A DNA stretch of 64,000 nt from Pseudomonas sp. ERMR1:02 (GCF_002277815.1 NZ_NKJI01000003.1:62001-126000), one strand, 5' to 3'. Positions 9,638-19,284 are shown, counted from the first letter of the stretch. Translations and numbers: made by a program. The notes: a model not told the origin generated them from the letters alone.

Positions 9638-10942
9638 GTGAAACCGGTCAAAGTAGGCATCTGTGGGTTAGGGACCGTCGGTGGCGGTACCTTCAACGTA
9701 CTTCAGCGCAACGCCGAGGAAATTGCTCGTCGTGCCGGGCGTGGTATCGAAGTGGCACAAATTGCCATGCGCACGCCAAAGCCTCAGTTCCAAACGACCG
9801 GTATTGCGATTACCAACGATGTCTTCGAGGTGGCCACGAACCCTGAGATCGACATCGTTATAGAGCTGATGGGCGGCTACACCGTTGCCCGTGAGCTGGT
9901 ACTCAAGGCCATCGAGAATGGCAAGCATGTGGTCACCGCGAACAAGGCGCTTATCGCTGTTCACGGTAATGAAATTTTTGCCAAGGCTCGCGAGAAGGGC
10001 GTGATCGTTGCGTTCGAAGCGGCCGTGGCCGGTGGTATCCCGGTGATCAAGGCGATCCGTGAAGGCCTGTCCGCCAACCGTATCAACTGGGTCGCCGGCA
10101 TCATCAACGGCACCGGCAACTTCATTCTCACCGAAATGCGTGAGAAAGGCCGAACCTTTGAAGATGTGCTGGCTGAAGCTCAGGCACTGGGTTACGCCGA
10201 AGCCGATCCGACCTTCGATGTCGAAGGCATCGACGCGGCGCACAAGCTGACGATTCTGGCGTCCATCGCGTTCGGTATTCCGCTGCAGTTCGACAAGGCC
10301 TACACCGAAGGCATCACCAAGCTGACCACCGCTGACGTGAACTACGCCGAAGCCCTGGGCTACCGCATCAAGCACCTGGGCGTGGCGCGCAGCACCGCGG
10401 CCGGTATCGAGCTGCGCGTACACCCGACGCTGATTCCGGCCGATCGCCTGATCGCCAACGTCAATGGCGTGATGAACGCGGTGATGGTCAACGGCGACGC
10501 CGCCGGTTCGACCCTGTTTTACGGCGCCGGTGCTGGCATGGAGCCGACCGCTTCGTCGGTGATCGCCGACCTGGTGGACGTGGTTCGCGCCATGACCTCC
10601 GACCCGGAAAACCGCGTTCCGCATCTGGCCTTCCAGCCGGATTCGTTGTCGGCGCATCCGATCCTGCCGATCGAAGCCTGTGAAAGCGCCTACTACCTGC
10701 GCATTCAGGCCAAGGATCATCCAGGCGTGCTGGCTCAGGTAGCGAGCATCCTGTCCGAGCGCGGCATCAACATCGAGTCGATCATGCAGAAGGAAGTCGA
10801 GGAACACGACGGCCTGGTGCCGATGATCCTGCTGACCCACCGCGTGCTGGAGCAGCACATCAACGATGCGATTGCCGCCCTGGAAGCCTTGGCGGGCGTG
10901 GTCGGTCCGGTTGTACGGATCCGCGTCGAGCATCTGAACTAA
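9638..10942 (+). CDS. hom: Homoserine dehydrogenase
   Basis: 434 residues. Reduces aspartate semialdehyde to homoserine in threonine and methionine synthesis. NAD(P)-binding GLGTVGGG lies at about residues 9-16, the catalytic domain in the middle (GIINGTGNFILTEM), and a C-terminal ACT domain from about 350 (HPGVLAQVASILSERGIN) probably senses threonine. The GTG start has GGGGAG 6 bases upstream and begins at the conserved N-terminus. thrC follows 69 bases later. Confidence 0.96.
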   Translation: MKPVKVGICGLGTVGGGTFNVLQRNAEEIARRAGRGIEVAQIAMRTPKPQFQTTGIAITNDVFEVATNPEIDIVIELMGGYTVARELVLKAIENGKHVVTANKALIAVHGNEIFAKAREKGVIVAFEAAVAGGIPVIKAIREGLSANRINWVAGIINGTGNFILTEMREKGRTFEDVLAEAQALGYAEADPTFDVEGIDAAHKLTILASIAFGIPLQFDKAYTEGITKLTTADVNYAEALGYRIKHLGVARSTAAGIELRVHPTLIPADRLIANVNGVMNAVMVNGDAAGSTLFYGAGAGMEPTASSVIADLVDVVRAMTSDPENRVPHLAFQPDSLSAHPILPIEACESAYYLRIQAKDHPGVLAQVASILSERGINIESIMQKEVEEHDGLVPMILLTHRVLEQHINDAIAALEALAGVVGPVVRIRVEHLN

Positions 10943-11011
10943 GCCGTTATCGTTCACCGGGCGTCGTGACAGGCGCTCGGCATTGCGAACACTGTCCCAA
11001 TGGAGTCAGTC

Positions 11012-12435
11012 ATGCGTTATATCAGCACCCGCGGCCAGGCACCGGCCCTGAATTTCGAAGACGTCCTGCTGGCCGGTCTGGCCACTGACGGCGGTTTGTA
11101 CGTCCCGGAAAACCTGCCACGTTTCACCCAGGAAGAAATCGCTTCCTGGGCCGGCCTGCCGTATCACGAGCTGGCCTTCCGCGTCATGCGCCCGTTCGTC
11201 ACCGGCAGCATCCCGGACGCCGATTTCAAAAAATCCTTGAAGAAACCTATTCTTCATCAGAGCAGGGCGTATTCGCGCACAGCAGCGTCGCGCCGCTGCG
11301 TCAGCTCAACGGCAACGAATGGGTACTTGAGCTGTTCCACGGCCCGACCCTGGCGTTCAAGGACTTCGCCCTGCAACTGCTCGGTCGCTTGCTCGACTAC
11401 GTGCTGGAAAAGCGCGGCGAGCGCGTGGTGATCGTCGGTGCCACTTCCGGTGACACCGGTTCGGCCGCCATTGAAGGCTGCAAGCATTGCGAAAACGTCG
11501 ACATCTTCATCCTGCACCCGCATAACCGCGTGTCCGAGGTGCAGCGTCGGCAGATGACCACCATTTTCGGTGAGAACATTCACAACATCGCCATCGAAGG
11601 CAACTTCGATGACTGCCAGGAAATGGTCAAGAATAGCTTCGCCGACCAGAGCTTCCTTAAAGGCACACGCCTTGTGGCGGTGAACTCGATCAACTGGGCG
11701 CGGATCATGGCCCAGATCGTTTACTACTTCCATGCGGCCCTGCAGCTGGGTGGCCCGGCCCGTTCGATTTCGTTCTCGGTACCGACCGGAAACTTCGGCG
11801 ACATTTTCGCTGGTTACCTGGCGCGCAACATGGGCTTGCCGATCAACCAGTTGATCGTCGCCACCAACCGCAACGACATCCTGCACCGCTTCATGAGCGG
11901 CAATCAGTACGTCAAGGAAACCCTGCACGCCACCCTGTCGCCGTCCATGGATATCATGGTGTCGTCGAACTTCGAACGTCTGCTGTTCGATCTTCACGGT
12001 CGCAACGGCGCGGCGATTGCCGGGCTGATGGACAGCTTCAAGCAGGGCGGTGGTTTCAGCGTCGAGCAGGAGCGCTGGACCGAAGCGCGCAAGCTGTTCG
12101 ACTCGCTGGCCGTGGATGATGCGCAAACCTGCGAAACCATCGCCGAAGTCTACGAGCAGACCGGTGAAGTACTGGATCCGCACACCGCCATCGGCGTCAA
12201 GGCCGCACGCGAATGCCGCCGCAACCTGGATATCCCGATGGTGATCCTCGGCACGGCCCATCCGGTCAAGTTCCCGGATGCCGTGGAGAAAGCAGGGGTA
12301 GGAAAAGCTCTAGAGCTCCCTGCACATCTTTGCGATTTGTTTGAGCGAGATGAGCGTTGCACCGTATTGCCGAACGACCTGAAAGCCGTGCAGGCTTTTG
12401 TCAGTCAGCATGGCAATCGCGGTAAGCCGCTGTAA
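11012..12435 (+). pseudogene. thrC: Threonine synthase, frameshifted as sequenced
   Basis: PLP enzyme that converts O-phosphohomoserine to threonine. The first part (MRYISTRGQAPALNFEDV to DADFKK) lies in one frame. The rest (LEETYSSSEQGVFAH, FHGPTLAFKDFALQLL with the PLP lysine, GATSGDTGSAAIEG, to the end HGNRGKPL) lies in the next frame. Seven instead of six A residues at 11228-11233 would give one continuous protein of about 474 residues, the expected length. Both parts are conserved with no other damage, so this is a very recent mutation, a slippage site or a sequence error. Start ATG has GGAG upstream; an in-frame ATG 12 bases earlier is less likely. Located directly after hom, as in other pseudomonads. 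Confidence 0.9.
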
Positions 12436-12442
12436 ACACCCC

Positions 12443-12544
12443 CTGTAGGAGCGAGCCTGCTCGCGATGGGCGCATGGACGACAAGGGGCACCTGATGCCC
12501 AGCGTTATCGTTGACGTCCATCGCGAGCATGCTCGCTCCTACAG
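12443..12544. repeat. REPIN, GTAGGAGCGA family
   Basis: Arms CTGTAGGAGCGAGCCTGC and GCATGCTCGCTCCTACAG surround a loop that contains the recurring GCGTTATCGTTGACGTCCAT seen in other REPINs of the window. The remaining 200 bases before the next gene show nothing clear. Confidence 0.88.
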
Positions 12545-12740
12545 TGGGCGCGCGCGTCAGCCAAGCCGACAAACGTCAGGCAACTGTTTTTTCCCTGTCA
12601 TCTTTGCCATGCATGCTCTTTCGACGAGAGAGGCATCGCTATCGGCGCTCTGCTTTCAGAACTTTCTTCTCGGGCCAGCGGTCATCTACTGTAGACACAC
12701 CCCAGGCACTTCGTTTTCGGACTATTGAGTGGTGATCGAG

Positions 12741-13028
12741 ATGGAAAGTATCAGTCTCTTGCTCGGTGAGGCTCTGAGCCCGTACCAGGTGACATTGACC
12801 CCGTCAGGCATTCATGGCGAATGCCGGGTGACATTAAAGAATGCGAGCGGCGTCAAGGTGGTAGAACGCGAGTTCAATCAGGCGCAATTGACCGACAAGC
12901 GATCGCTAACCGATGTGGTCGACGGGTTGCATCGCGACGTGCTGATCGCCGAAGGTCGCCTGGAGCCCTGTGTTATCGCGGCATTACGCAATGCCGCTCA
13001 AGTCAAACTGCTGGCCAGCCGAAATTGA
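12741..13028 (+). CDS. DUF3509-like small protein
   Basis: 95 residues beginning MESISLLLGEALSPYQV. It resembles the short Pseudomonas proteins of DUF3509, whose function is unknown. No signal peptide or membrane segment is visible and the protein is mixed alpha/beta in character. The ribosome-binding site is modest (GATCGAG), so the start could also be an upstream in-frame codon at 12729. A hairpin with a T-rich tail follows the stop, supporting an expressed, monocistronic gene. Confidence 0.75.
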   Translation: MESISLLLGEALSPYQVTLTPSGIHGECRVTLKNASGVKVVEREFNQAQLTDKRSLTDVVDGLHRDVLIAEGRLEPCVIAALRNAAQVKLLASRN

Positions 13029-13146
13029 ATTGTCGTTTGTGGGAACCTTCCTGCACTCGAGTCAGTCAGACCTTTTAACAGCAGGATCAAGCATTGTGCT
13101 CCGGTGCTTGTAGCTTGCTGCTACTGGTCTTATGCAGACCACGTTT

Positions 13147-13185
13147 AACCCCGAGTCGTCTCCCCACTTCTCGGGGTTTCTTTTG
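13147..13185 (+). terminator. Rho-independent terminator after the DUF3509 gene
   Basis: CCCCGAG and CTCGGGG form a stem followed by TTTCTTTT, placed between two convergent genes. Confidence 0.75.
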
Positions 13186-13196
13186 CCCGAAATTTG

Positions 13197-14165
13197 TCAG
13201 TGCCCGGCCTGCTGCTCGAAAAATGCCCTGGAGGCGTCCAGATATTCGCTGCGACTTTCCGGGTCGAGCCAGGCGGCGTAGGCCTCGCTCAGGTGATCGC
13301 GGGGCAGGGCGCGCAGCAGTTGGTTGATCTCGATGATTGCCTGCCTGCCTTGGGGAGTGTCGGTGCAACCGATGTAGCCGGACAAGTATTTGCCCGTGCC
13401 GCGAATCGGATAGAATTGTAATTCATCCTCCGTGATCCCGTGCTGCTGGGCCTGGTAGCGGATTTCCGGACGATAGCCCAATAGCAGCTGCAGGCGTCCG
13501 AGGCGTTGCATTTGCAACAGGCTGCCCAAGGCGTCGCTGCCGTAATGGAGCGTCAGCGCTTGGGGCGGTGCTTGTTTGAGTAGCGCATCGAGGAACTCGC
13601 CATAGTTGCGCTCCGCAACGATTCCCAAGCTTACGCTGCCAGTGGCCAGCAACGCCGCCAGATCTACCTCGCCATCCTTGATGAAAGGCGTCAGCACCTC
13701 CCGATCGATGCGCCTCACGGCCAGGCCATTGCTCATTGCTCGAAAGACCGGGATGGAAAACGCAATCCAGGTTTCGCGCTCTTTGCTCCAGTTCAGCGCC
13801 GCGTCGCAAACAAGGGATGGCTCGTGGAGCATTTGCAGGCCGCGAGCACGATTGACCTTCAACACGCTGTGCTGGTACTGAGGCATGCCGGCGATCAACC
13901 GCGACAACAGTTGATCGATGACCCCCTGGCCTTTTCTCGGTCCTTCGAAAATGAACAGCGGCGGTAGGTCCCGCTTCAGCCAGAGCAGGGTTTCCCTGGA
14001 TTGCGCCAACGCGGGCGTGGCCAGAGCAGTGATCAGGAGCAGGCCCGCCAACGCACACAAAGGCCGCCAGTTACGCAACAGGCGGTATTTGAGGTGCCGC
14101 GCAGCCAGACGTTTCAGCTCAGATGGCTCCGTCTTTGCGCAGCTGTGTGATCTGCGACGCGTCAT
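13197..14165 (-). CDS. Periplasmic solute-binding-like protein (TIGR02285-like)
   Basis: About 322 residues. A positively charged N-terminus and the hydrophobic stretch WRPLCALAGLLLITALATPALA form a probable signal peptide. The remainder resembles family-3 extracellular solute-binding proteins, with EGPRKGQGVIDQLL near the start and GSDALGSLLQMQRLGRLQLL later. No permease or ATPase genes are adjacent, so an orphan ligand-binding role is as likely as transport. The ATG chosen has CCAGGAA 9 bases upstream and overlaps the end of the CoA-transferase gene by 47 bases; starts inside the leader are also possible. Confidence 0.7.
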   Translation of the reverse strand: MTRRRSHSCAKTEPSELKRLAARHLKYRLLRNWRPLCALAGLLLITALATPALAQSRETLLWLKRDLPPLFIFEGPRKGQGVIDQLLSRLIAGMPQYQHSVLKVNRARGLQMLHEPSLVCDAALNWSKERETWIAFSIPVFRAMSNGLAVRRIDREVLTPFIKDGEVDLAALLATGSVSLGIVAERNYGEFLDALLKQAPPQALTLHYGSDALGSLLQMQRLGRLQLLLGYRPEIRYQAQQHGITEDELQFYPIRGTGKYLSGYIGCTDTPQGRQAIIEINQLLRALPRDHLSEAYAAWLDPESRSEYLDASRAFFEQQAGH

Positions 14166-15318
14166 AGCCAAGTTCCTGGAGTACCTGTGCGTTGTGCTCA
14201 CCCAGTTGCGGTCCGACCCATTCACAATCACCGGGTGTCTCAGAGAGTTTCGGCACGATTCCCGGCATCTTGAAGTCTTTGCCATCCGGCAGCTTGGCTT
14301 GCAGGAACATTTCCCGGGCGAGGTACTGCGGATCGCTGAACATGTCTTCGGCGCTGAAGATGCGGCTGGCTGGAACGTCGGCCTTATTCAGGTGCTCAAG
14401 AACCGCGTCCAGCGGCAGCGAATTGACCCAGCGATCAATGACCCCGTAGAGCTCGTCGCGGCGGCTGTCACGGCCGTCATTGCTGGACAGCACCGGGTCG
14501 TTGGCCAGGTCTTCGCGGCCAATGATCAGCATGAAGCGTTTGAAGATGGCATCGCCATTGGCGCCAATCTGCACGTGTTTGCCATCGGCGCTGGTGTGAA
14601 TCGAGGAGGGGGTGATGCCGGGCATGATGTTGCCGGTACGTTCGCGGATGAATCCGAATACATCAAACTCCGGCACCATGCTTTCCATCATGGCGAAGAT
14701 CGCTTCATACAGCGCCACGTCAACCACTTGCCCCTGACCACCATTGACCTCGCGGTGACGCAGGGCCATCAGCGCGCCGATCACGCCCCAGAGCGCAGCG
14801 ATCGAGTCGCCGATGGAAATGCCGGTGCGCACCGGCGGCCGATCATCGAATCCGGTGATGTAGCGCAGGCCTCCCATGGATTCACCGACCGCGCCAAACC
14901 CCGGCTGATCTTTCATCGGGCCGGTCTGGCCGAAGCCCGAGAGCCGTACCATCACCAGTTTCGGATTCAATGCGTGCAAGACGTCCCAACCCAGGCCGAG
15001 TTTTTCCAGCACGCCGGGGCGGAAATTCTCGATCAGGATGTCCGCTTCACTGAGCAGTTTTTTCAGAATCGTTAGCCCCTCTGGATGCTTCAGATTCAGG
15101 GTCAGGGATTTTTTGTTGCGCGCCTGAACAAACCACCAAAGCGAGGTGCCTTCATATAACTTGCGCCATTTGCGCAGCGGATCGCCACCGTCCGGGGATT
15201 CGATCTTGATCACCTCGGCACCGAACTCAGCGCAGATGCGTGAGGCGAAAGGGCCGGCAATCAAGGTGCCCAATTCAATGACTTTCAGACCTGAGAGCGG
15301 CTTGGCGGTGAACGGCAT
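14119..15318 (-). CDS. CaiB/BaiF-family CoA-transferase
   Basis: 399 residues. Class III CoA-transferase, which moves CoA between carboxylic acids; the acids used here cannot be told. Family signatures are present: N-terminal LKVIELGTLIAGPFASR, then RNKKSLTLNLKHPEG, LIENFRPGVLEKLGL and GGQGQVVDVALYEA. No acyl-CoA dehydrogenase or racemase is adjacent, so the pathway is open. The ATG at 15318 has AGGATCC upstream; the frame extends 42 bases further without good signals. Overlaps the downstream solute-binding gene, suggesting one transcript. Confidence 0.88.
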   Translation of the reverse strand: MPFTAKPLSGLKVIELGTLIAGPFASRICAEFGAEVIKIESPDGGDPLRKWRKLYEGTSLWWFVQARNKKSLTLNLKHPEGLTILKKLLSEADILIENFRPGVLEKLGLGWDVLHALNPKLVMVRLSGFGQTGPMKDQPGFGAVGESMGGLRYITGFDDRPPVRTGISIGDSIAALWGVIGALMALRHREVNGGQGQVVDVALYEAIFAMMESMVPEFDVFGFIRERTGNIMPGITPSSIHTSADGKHVQIGANGDAIFKRFMLIIGREDLANDPVLSSNDGRDSRRDELYGVIDRWVNSLPLDAVLEHLNKADVPASRIFSAEDMFSDPQYLAREMFLQAKLPDGKDFKMPGIVPKLSETPGDCEWVGPQLGEHNAQVLQELGYDASQITQLRKDGAI

Positions 15319-15460
15319 ACGGGATCCTGTAGACAAGAGGCTGAGTGAGACTTTTAACATAGCCGACTGTCAGCCGCTCACGGTAGATCTCCATCAATTC
15401 GATGATTGCCTGTCGCATCGGTTAGACTTGCCGCCTTTCCCCGTATCAAGAAGCCCGTTC

Positions 15461-16003
15461 ATGGCCCAGCCGTCCACGACCTACAAGTTTGAACTGAACC
15501 TGACCGACCTCGACCGCAGTGTCTACGAGAGCGTCAAGCAGACCATCGCCCGTCACCCTTCGGAAACCGAAGAACGCATGACCGTGCGCCTGTTGGCCTA
15601 CGCCCTCTGGTACAACGAGCAGCTGTCTTTTGGTCGTGGTCTGTCAGAAGTAGATGAACCGGCCTTGTGGGAAAAGAGCCTGGATGACCGTGTGCTGCAC
15701 TGGATCGAAGTCGGTCAGCCGGATGCCGAGCGCCTGACCTGGTGCTCGCGCCGCACCGAACGCACCAGCCTGCTGGCTTACGGCAGCCTGCGCGTCTGGG
15801 AAGGCAAAGTGGTGCCGGCGGTGAAAAACCTGAAAAACGTCAACATCGCTGCGGTACCCCAGGAAGTGCTGGAAACCCTGGCCAAAGACATGCCGCGCGT
15901 TATCAAGTGGGACGTGATGATCAGCGAAGGGACGATTTTCGTCACCGACGACCGTGGTCAGCACGAAGTCCAGTTGCAGTGGCTGGCTGGTGAACGCGGC
16001 TAA
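15461..16003 (+). CDS. YaeQ family protein
   Basis: 180 residues that match the compact YaeQ family in length and composition (STTYKFELNLTDLDRSVYES, ERMTVRLLAYALWYNEQLSF). The fold is related to PD-(D/E)XK nucleases, but the cellular role is unsettled; some members were linked to RfaH-independent expression. The start is the ATG before AQPSTTYKF, since upstream translation lies in a divergent promoter region. It precedes recJ by 66 bases and may be co-transcribed with it. Confidence 0.88.
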   Translation: MAQPSTTYKFELNLTDLDRSVYESVKQTIARHPSETEERMTVRLLAYALWYNEQLSFGRGLSEVDEPALWEKSLDDRVLHWIEVGQPDAERLTWCSRRTERTSLLAYGSLRVWEGKVVPAVKNLKNVNIAAVPQEVLETLAKDMPRVIKWDVMISEGTIFVTDDRGQHEVQLQWLAGERG

Positions 16004-16069
16004 TTATCCGCCGTTAGACCGCGTCACCCGGATTTATCCTACGTATTAAAGAGAAGCCCCTGTCACCCC

Positions 16070-17779
16070 ATGCGTATCGAACCTCGTCTGCTGCCCGACA
16101 CCCTGCCATCGCTCGGTGATATTCCACCTCTGTTGACCCGCCTGTATGCGGCGCGGGGCGTGCAGTCCGAAGCCGAACTGGACAAGAGCCTGGCGCGGTT
16201 GATTCCGTTCCAGCAGCTCAAGGGCATCGAGGCAGCGGTGGATTTGCTGGTGACCGCGCTCGAGCAGCGGCACCGGATCCTGATCGTCGGCGATTTCGAC
16301 GCCGATGGTGCGACGGCCAGCACCGTTGGTACATTGGGACTGCGCCTGCTGGGTGCGGCGCATGTCGACTACCTGGTGCCCAACCGGTTCGACTACGGCT
16401 ACGGCCTGACGCCGGAAATCGTCGCGGTAGCATTGGAGCGCGATCCACAGCTGTTGATCACTGTGGATAACGGCATTTCCAGTGTCGAAGGCGTGGCGGC
16501 GGCGAAAAAGGCCGGGCTCAACGTATTGGTCACCGACCACCATTTGCCCGGCGATGAACTGCCGCTTGCGGATGCCATCGTCAATCCGAATCAACCGGGT
16601 TGCGGGTTCCCGAGCAAGGCGCTGGCCGGTGTCGGGGTGATTTTCTATGTGCTGATGGCTTTGCGGGCACGGTTGCGCAGCCTGGGTTGGTATGAAACCC
16701 GGCCGCAGCCGAACATTGGCGAGTTGCTTGATCTGGTAGCCCTTGGCAGCGTCGCCGACGTGGTGCCGCTGGATGCCAACAACCGGATTCTGGTGCACCA
16801 GGGCCTGGAGCGGATTCGTGCCGGCCGTGCCCGGCCGGGGATCAAGGCGATTCTTGAAGTTGCCAAGCGTGACCACGCGCGCATCACCTCGACCGATCTG
16901 GGGTTCATTGTCGGCCCGCGCCTGAATGCGGCGGGGCGTCTGGATGACATGAGTCTGGGTATCGAATGCCTGCTGACCGAAGACGCGGGCCTGGCCAGGG
17001 AGATGGCGGTTCAATTGGACGGCATGAACCAGGATCGCAAATCCATCGAGCAGGGTATGCAGCGTGAAGCGCTGGCCCAACTCAAGGATTTGCCGGTCGA
17101 ATCAATGCCGTTCGGCTTGTGTCTGTTCGATCCCGAGTGGCATCAGGGTGTCATCGGTATCCTTGCCTCGCGTATGAAAGAGCGTTATTTCCGTCCGACC
17201 ATTGCCTTTGCCGATGCAGGAGACGGCTTGCTCAAGGGCTCGGGACGATCGGTTCAGGGCTTTCATATTCGTGATGCCCTGAGCGTGGTGGCGGCTCAGC
17301 ATCCGAACCTCATCACCAAGTACGGTGGCCATGCCATGGCCGCCGGCCTGACGTTGCCGGAAGCGAATTTTCCGTTGTTCTGCGAGGCTTTCGATGAAGA
17401 AGTACGTCGCCAATTGCGCGAAGAAGACCTGACCGGGCGCCTGCTGTCGGACGGCACTTTGGCGGTTGAGGAATTTCATCTGGAACTGGCCCGTGCTTTA
17501 CGTCATGCCGGTCCCTGGGGGCAGCACTTCCCGGAGCCGCTGTTTCATGGGGTGTTTCAATTGGTCGAGCAACGCGTGGTCGGCGAACGGCACCTCAAAG
17601 TGGTGCTCAGAAGTGAGTGCGGCTCGGTCAAGCTCGATGGCATTGCTTTTGGCATCGATCGAGACATCTGGCCGAACCCCACGATCAAATGGGTGGAATT
17701 GGCCTACAAGCTCGACGTCAACGAATTCCGCGGCAACGAGACTGTCCAGCTGATGATTGCCCACATAGAACCGCGCTGA
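16070..17779 (+). CDS. recJ: Single-stranded-DNA exonuclease RecJ
   Basis: 569 residues, the normal length. A 5'-3' ssDNA exonuclease of recombination and mismatch repair. DHH-phosphoesterase motifs are intact: VGDFDADGATAS (DFDADG at 75-80) and VTDHHLPG (DHH at 156-158). The DHHA1 and C-terminal OB regions follow, with GSGRSVQGFHIRDAL and KYGGHAMAAGLTL. GAGAAGCCCC upstream gives only a loose ribosome site. REPIN E follows its stop. Confidence 0.96.
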   Translation: MRIEPRLLPDTLPSLGDIPPLLTRLYAARGVQSEAELDKSLARLIPFQQLKGIEAAVDLLVTALEQRHRILIVGDFDADGATASTVGTLGLRLLGAAHVDYLVPNRFDYGYGLTPEIVAVALERDPQLLITVDNGISSVEGVAAAKKAGLNVLVTDHHLPGDELPLADAIVNPNQPGCGFPSKALAGVGVIFYVLMALRARLRSLGWYETRPQPNIGELLDLVALGSVADVVPLDANNRILVHQGLERIRAGRARPGIKAILEVAKRDHARITSTDLGFIVGPRLNAAGRLDDMSLGIECLLTEDAGLAREMAVQLDGMNQDRKSIEQGMQREALAQLKDLPVESMPFGLCLFDPEWHQGVIGILASRMKERYFRPTIAFADAGDGLLKGSGRSVQGFHIRDALSVVAAQHPNLITKYGGHAMAAGLTLPEANFPLFCEAFDEEVRRQLREEDLTGRLLSDGTLAVEEFHLELARALRHAGPWGQHFPEPLFHGVFQLVEQRVVGERHLKVVLRSECGSVKLDGIAFGIDRDIWPNPTIKWVELAYKLDVNEFRGNETVQLMIAHIEPR

Positions 17780-17787
17780 CCCTATAT

Positions 17788-17889
17788 CTGTAGGAGCGAG
17801 CATGCTCGCGATGGAGGTCAACGATAACGCTGGGAACCTGACACCCCGCGGTGTTCTGTCCTCCATCGCGAGCATGCTCGCTCCTACAG
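17788..17889. repeat. REPIN, GTAGGAGCGA family
   Basis: Arms CTGTAGGAGCGAGCATGC and GCATGCTCGCTCCTACAG flank a loop with ACACCCCGCGGTGTTCTG. In reverse complement the interior matches the REPIN at 19182-19284 at about 49 of 56 positions. Confidence 0.9.
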
Positions 17890-18058
17890 AGCGGCGACAT
17901 CCCCCGATGTCGACTAGGCTCTAATCACTGCTTGATTATCCTTGTGACGTCTTGTCGAACTTCTTTACCCGCGGGGCGGGTGCCGTACCTTTTTCCAGTC
18001 ACTCGTCGACTTTTCAAACAGAACCCTGGAGCCTGACCACTGATTCGAGAGGTGCCCC

Positions 18059-19165
18059 ATGAGTCTGCTGCTTGAACCCTATACCCTTCGCCAACTGACC
18101 CTGCTCAACCGCATCGCGGTATCGCCGATGTGCCAGTATTCCAGCGTCGATGGCCTGGCCAATGACTGGCACCTGGTCCACCTGGGCAGCCGTGCCATCG
18201 GCGGGGCGGGGCTGGTGTTTACCGAAGCCACGGCGGTCACCGCCGACGGACGCATCACCGCGCAAGACCTCGGTCTGTGGAGCGATGAGCAAATCGAACC
18301 TCTGCAACGCATCACCCGCTTCATTGCCGCTCAGGGCGGTGTGGCCGGCATCCAGCTGGCCCATGCGGGACGCAAGGCCAGCACCTTTCGGCCGTGGATC
18401 GGCAAGCATGGCAGCGTAAAAATCGACGACGGCGGCTGGCTCCCGGTTGGCCCGTCACCCATTGCTTTCGACCCGGAACATACAAAACCCAAGCAGCTCG
18501 AAGAAGGCGAAATCGCCACTATCATTCAGGCCTTTGTCGATTCAGCGAAACGTGCGCTCACTGCCGGTTTCAAAGTCGTGGAAGTGCACGCGGCCCATGG
18601 TTATCTGTTGCATCAGTTCCTTTCACCGCTGAGCAATCAACGGCGTGACCAGTACGGTGGTTCATTTGAAAACCGCATCCGTCTGGTGTTGCAGGTCACC
18701 GAAGCGGTACGAGCGGTGTGGCCTGAAGAGTTGCCGCTGTTTGTTCGGGTATCGGCCACTGATTGGGTGGAGGACGGCTGGAACCCCGACGAAACCGTCG
18801 AGCTGGCGCGACGTTTGAAAGCCCTGGGTGTGGACCTGATCGATGTCTCGTCGGGCGGTACGGCGGCCAATGCGGAAATTCCTACAGGACCTGGTTATCA
18901 GACTCGCTTCGCCGAGCGTGTACGCAAAGAAGCAGAAATCGCAACCGGCACAGTAGGAATGATTACCGAGCCGGCGCAGGCTGAGCACATTCTGCGCACC
19001 TGTCAGGCGGACGTCATTTTCCTGGCCCGCGAGCTGTTGCGCGATCCGTATTGGCCGCTGCATGCGGACGACGATCTCGGCGGTCGCAAGGCCATCTGGC
19101 CGGCGCAATATCAACGGGCGACCCATCGTGAGCAGCCCATTCATGAATCGGATCTGCGTGACTGA
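18059..19165 (+). CDS. NADH:flavin oxidoreductase, old yellow enzyme (YqjM/XenA-like)
   Basis: 368 residues, an FMN-binding TIM barrel that reduces activated alkenes or nitro compounds; its natural substrate is unknown. Features of the YqjM/XenA class: Cys25 in SPMCQYS, NDWHLVHLGSRA, LAHAGRKAS, and VHAAHGYLLHQFLSP, with the histidine region that binds substrate. The start MSLLLEPYTLRQLTL fits the family N-terminus and GAGGTG lies upstream. It stands alone between two inverted REPINs on both flanks and has no obvious neighbouring regulator. Confidence 0.9.
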   Translation: MSLLLEPYTLRQLTLLNRIAVSPMCQYSSVDGLANDWHLVHLGSRAIGGAGLVFTEATAVTADGRITAQDLGLWSDEQIEPLQRITRFIAAQGGVAGIQLAHAGRKASTFRPWIGKHGSVKIDDGGWLPVGPSPIAFDPEHTKPKQLEEGEIATIIQAFVDSAKRALTAGFKVVEVHAAHGYLLHQFLSPLSNQRRDQYGGSFENRIRLVLQVTEAVRAVWPEELPLFVRVSATDWVEDGWNPDETVELARRLKALGVDLIDVSSGGTAANAEIPTGPGYQTRFAERVRKEAEIATGTVGMITEPAQAEHILRTCQADVIFLARELLRDPYWPLHADDDLGGRKAIWPAQYQRATHREQPIHESDLRD

Positions 19166-19181
19166 ACGCAGCGACCACCCC

Positions 19182-19284
19182 CTGTAGGAGCGAGCTCTGC
19201 TCGCGATGGACGACAGAACACCGCGGGGTATCAGACTCCCAGCGTTATCGTTCACGACCATCGCGAGCGAGCTCGCTCCTACAG
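19182..19284. repeat. REPIN, GTAGGAGCGA family
   Basis: Arms CTGTAGGAGCGAGCTCTGC and GCGAGCTCGCTCCTACAG flank a loop with AGAACACCGCGGGGTATCAG. It lies in opposite orientation to the near-identical REPIN at 17788-17889. Confidence 0.9.

Noticed and set aside
11225..11235. Programmed ribosomal frameshift in thrC as a regular feature
   Set aside because: The run is only six A residues without a known stimulatory structure; other pseudomonads have one frame. Slippage stays possible but unproven.
12671..12720. LexA-like site near CTGTAGACACACCCCAG
   Set aside because: The spacing between CTG and CAG is 11, not 10, and the inner bases do not fit.
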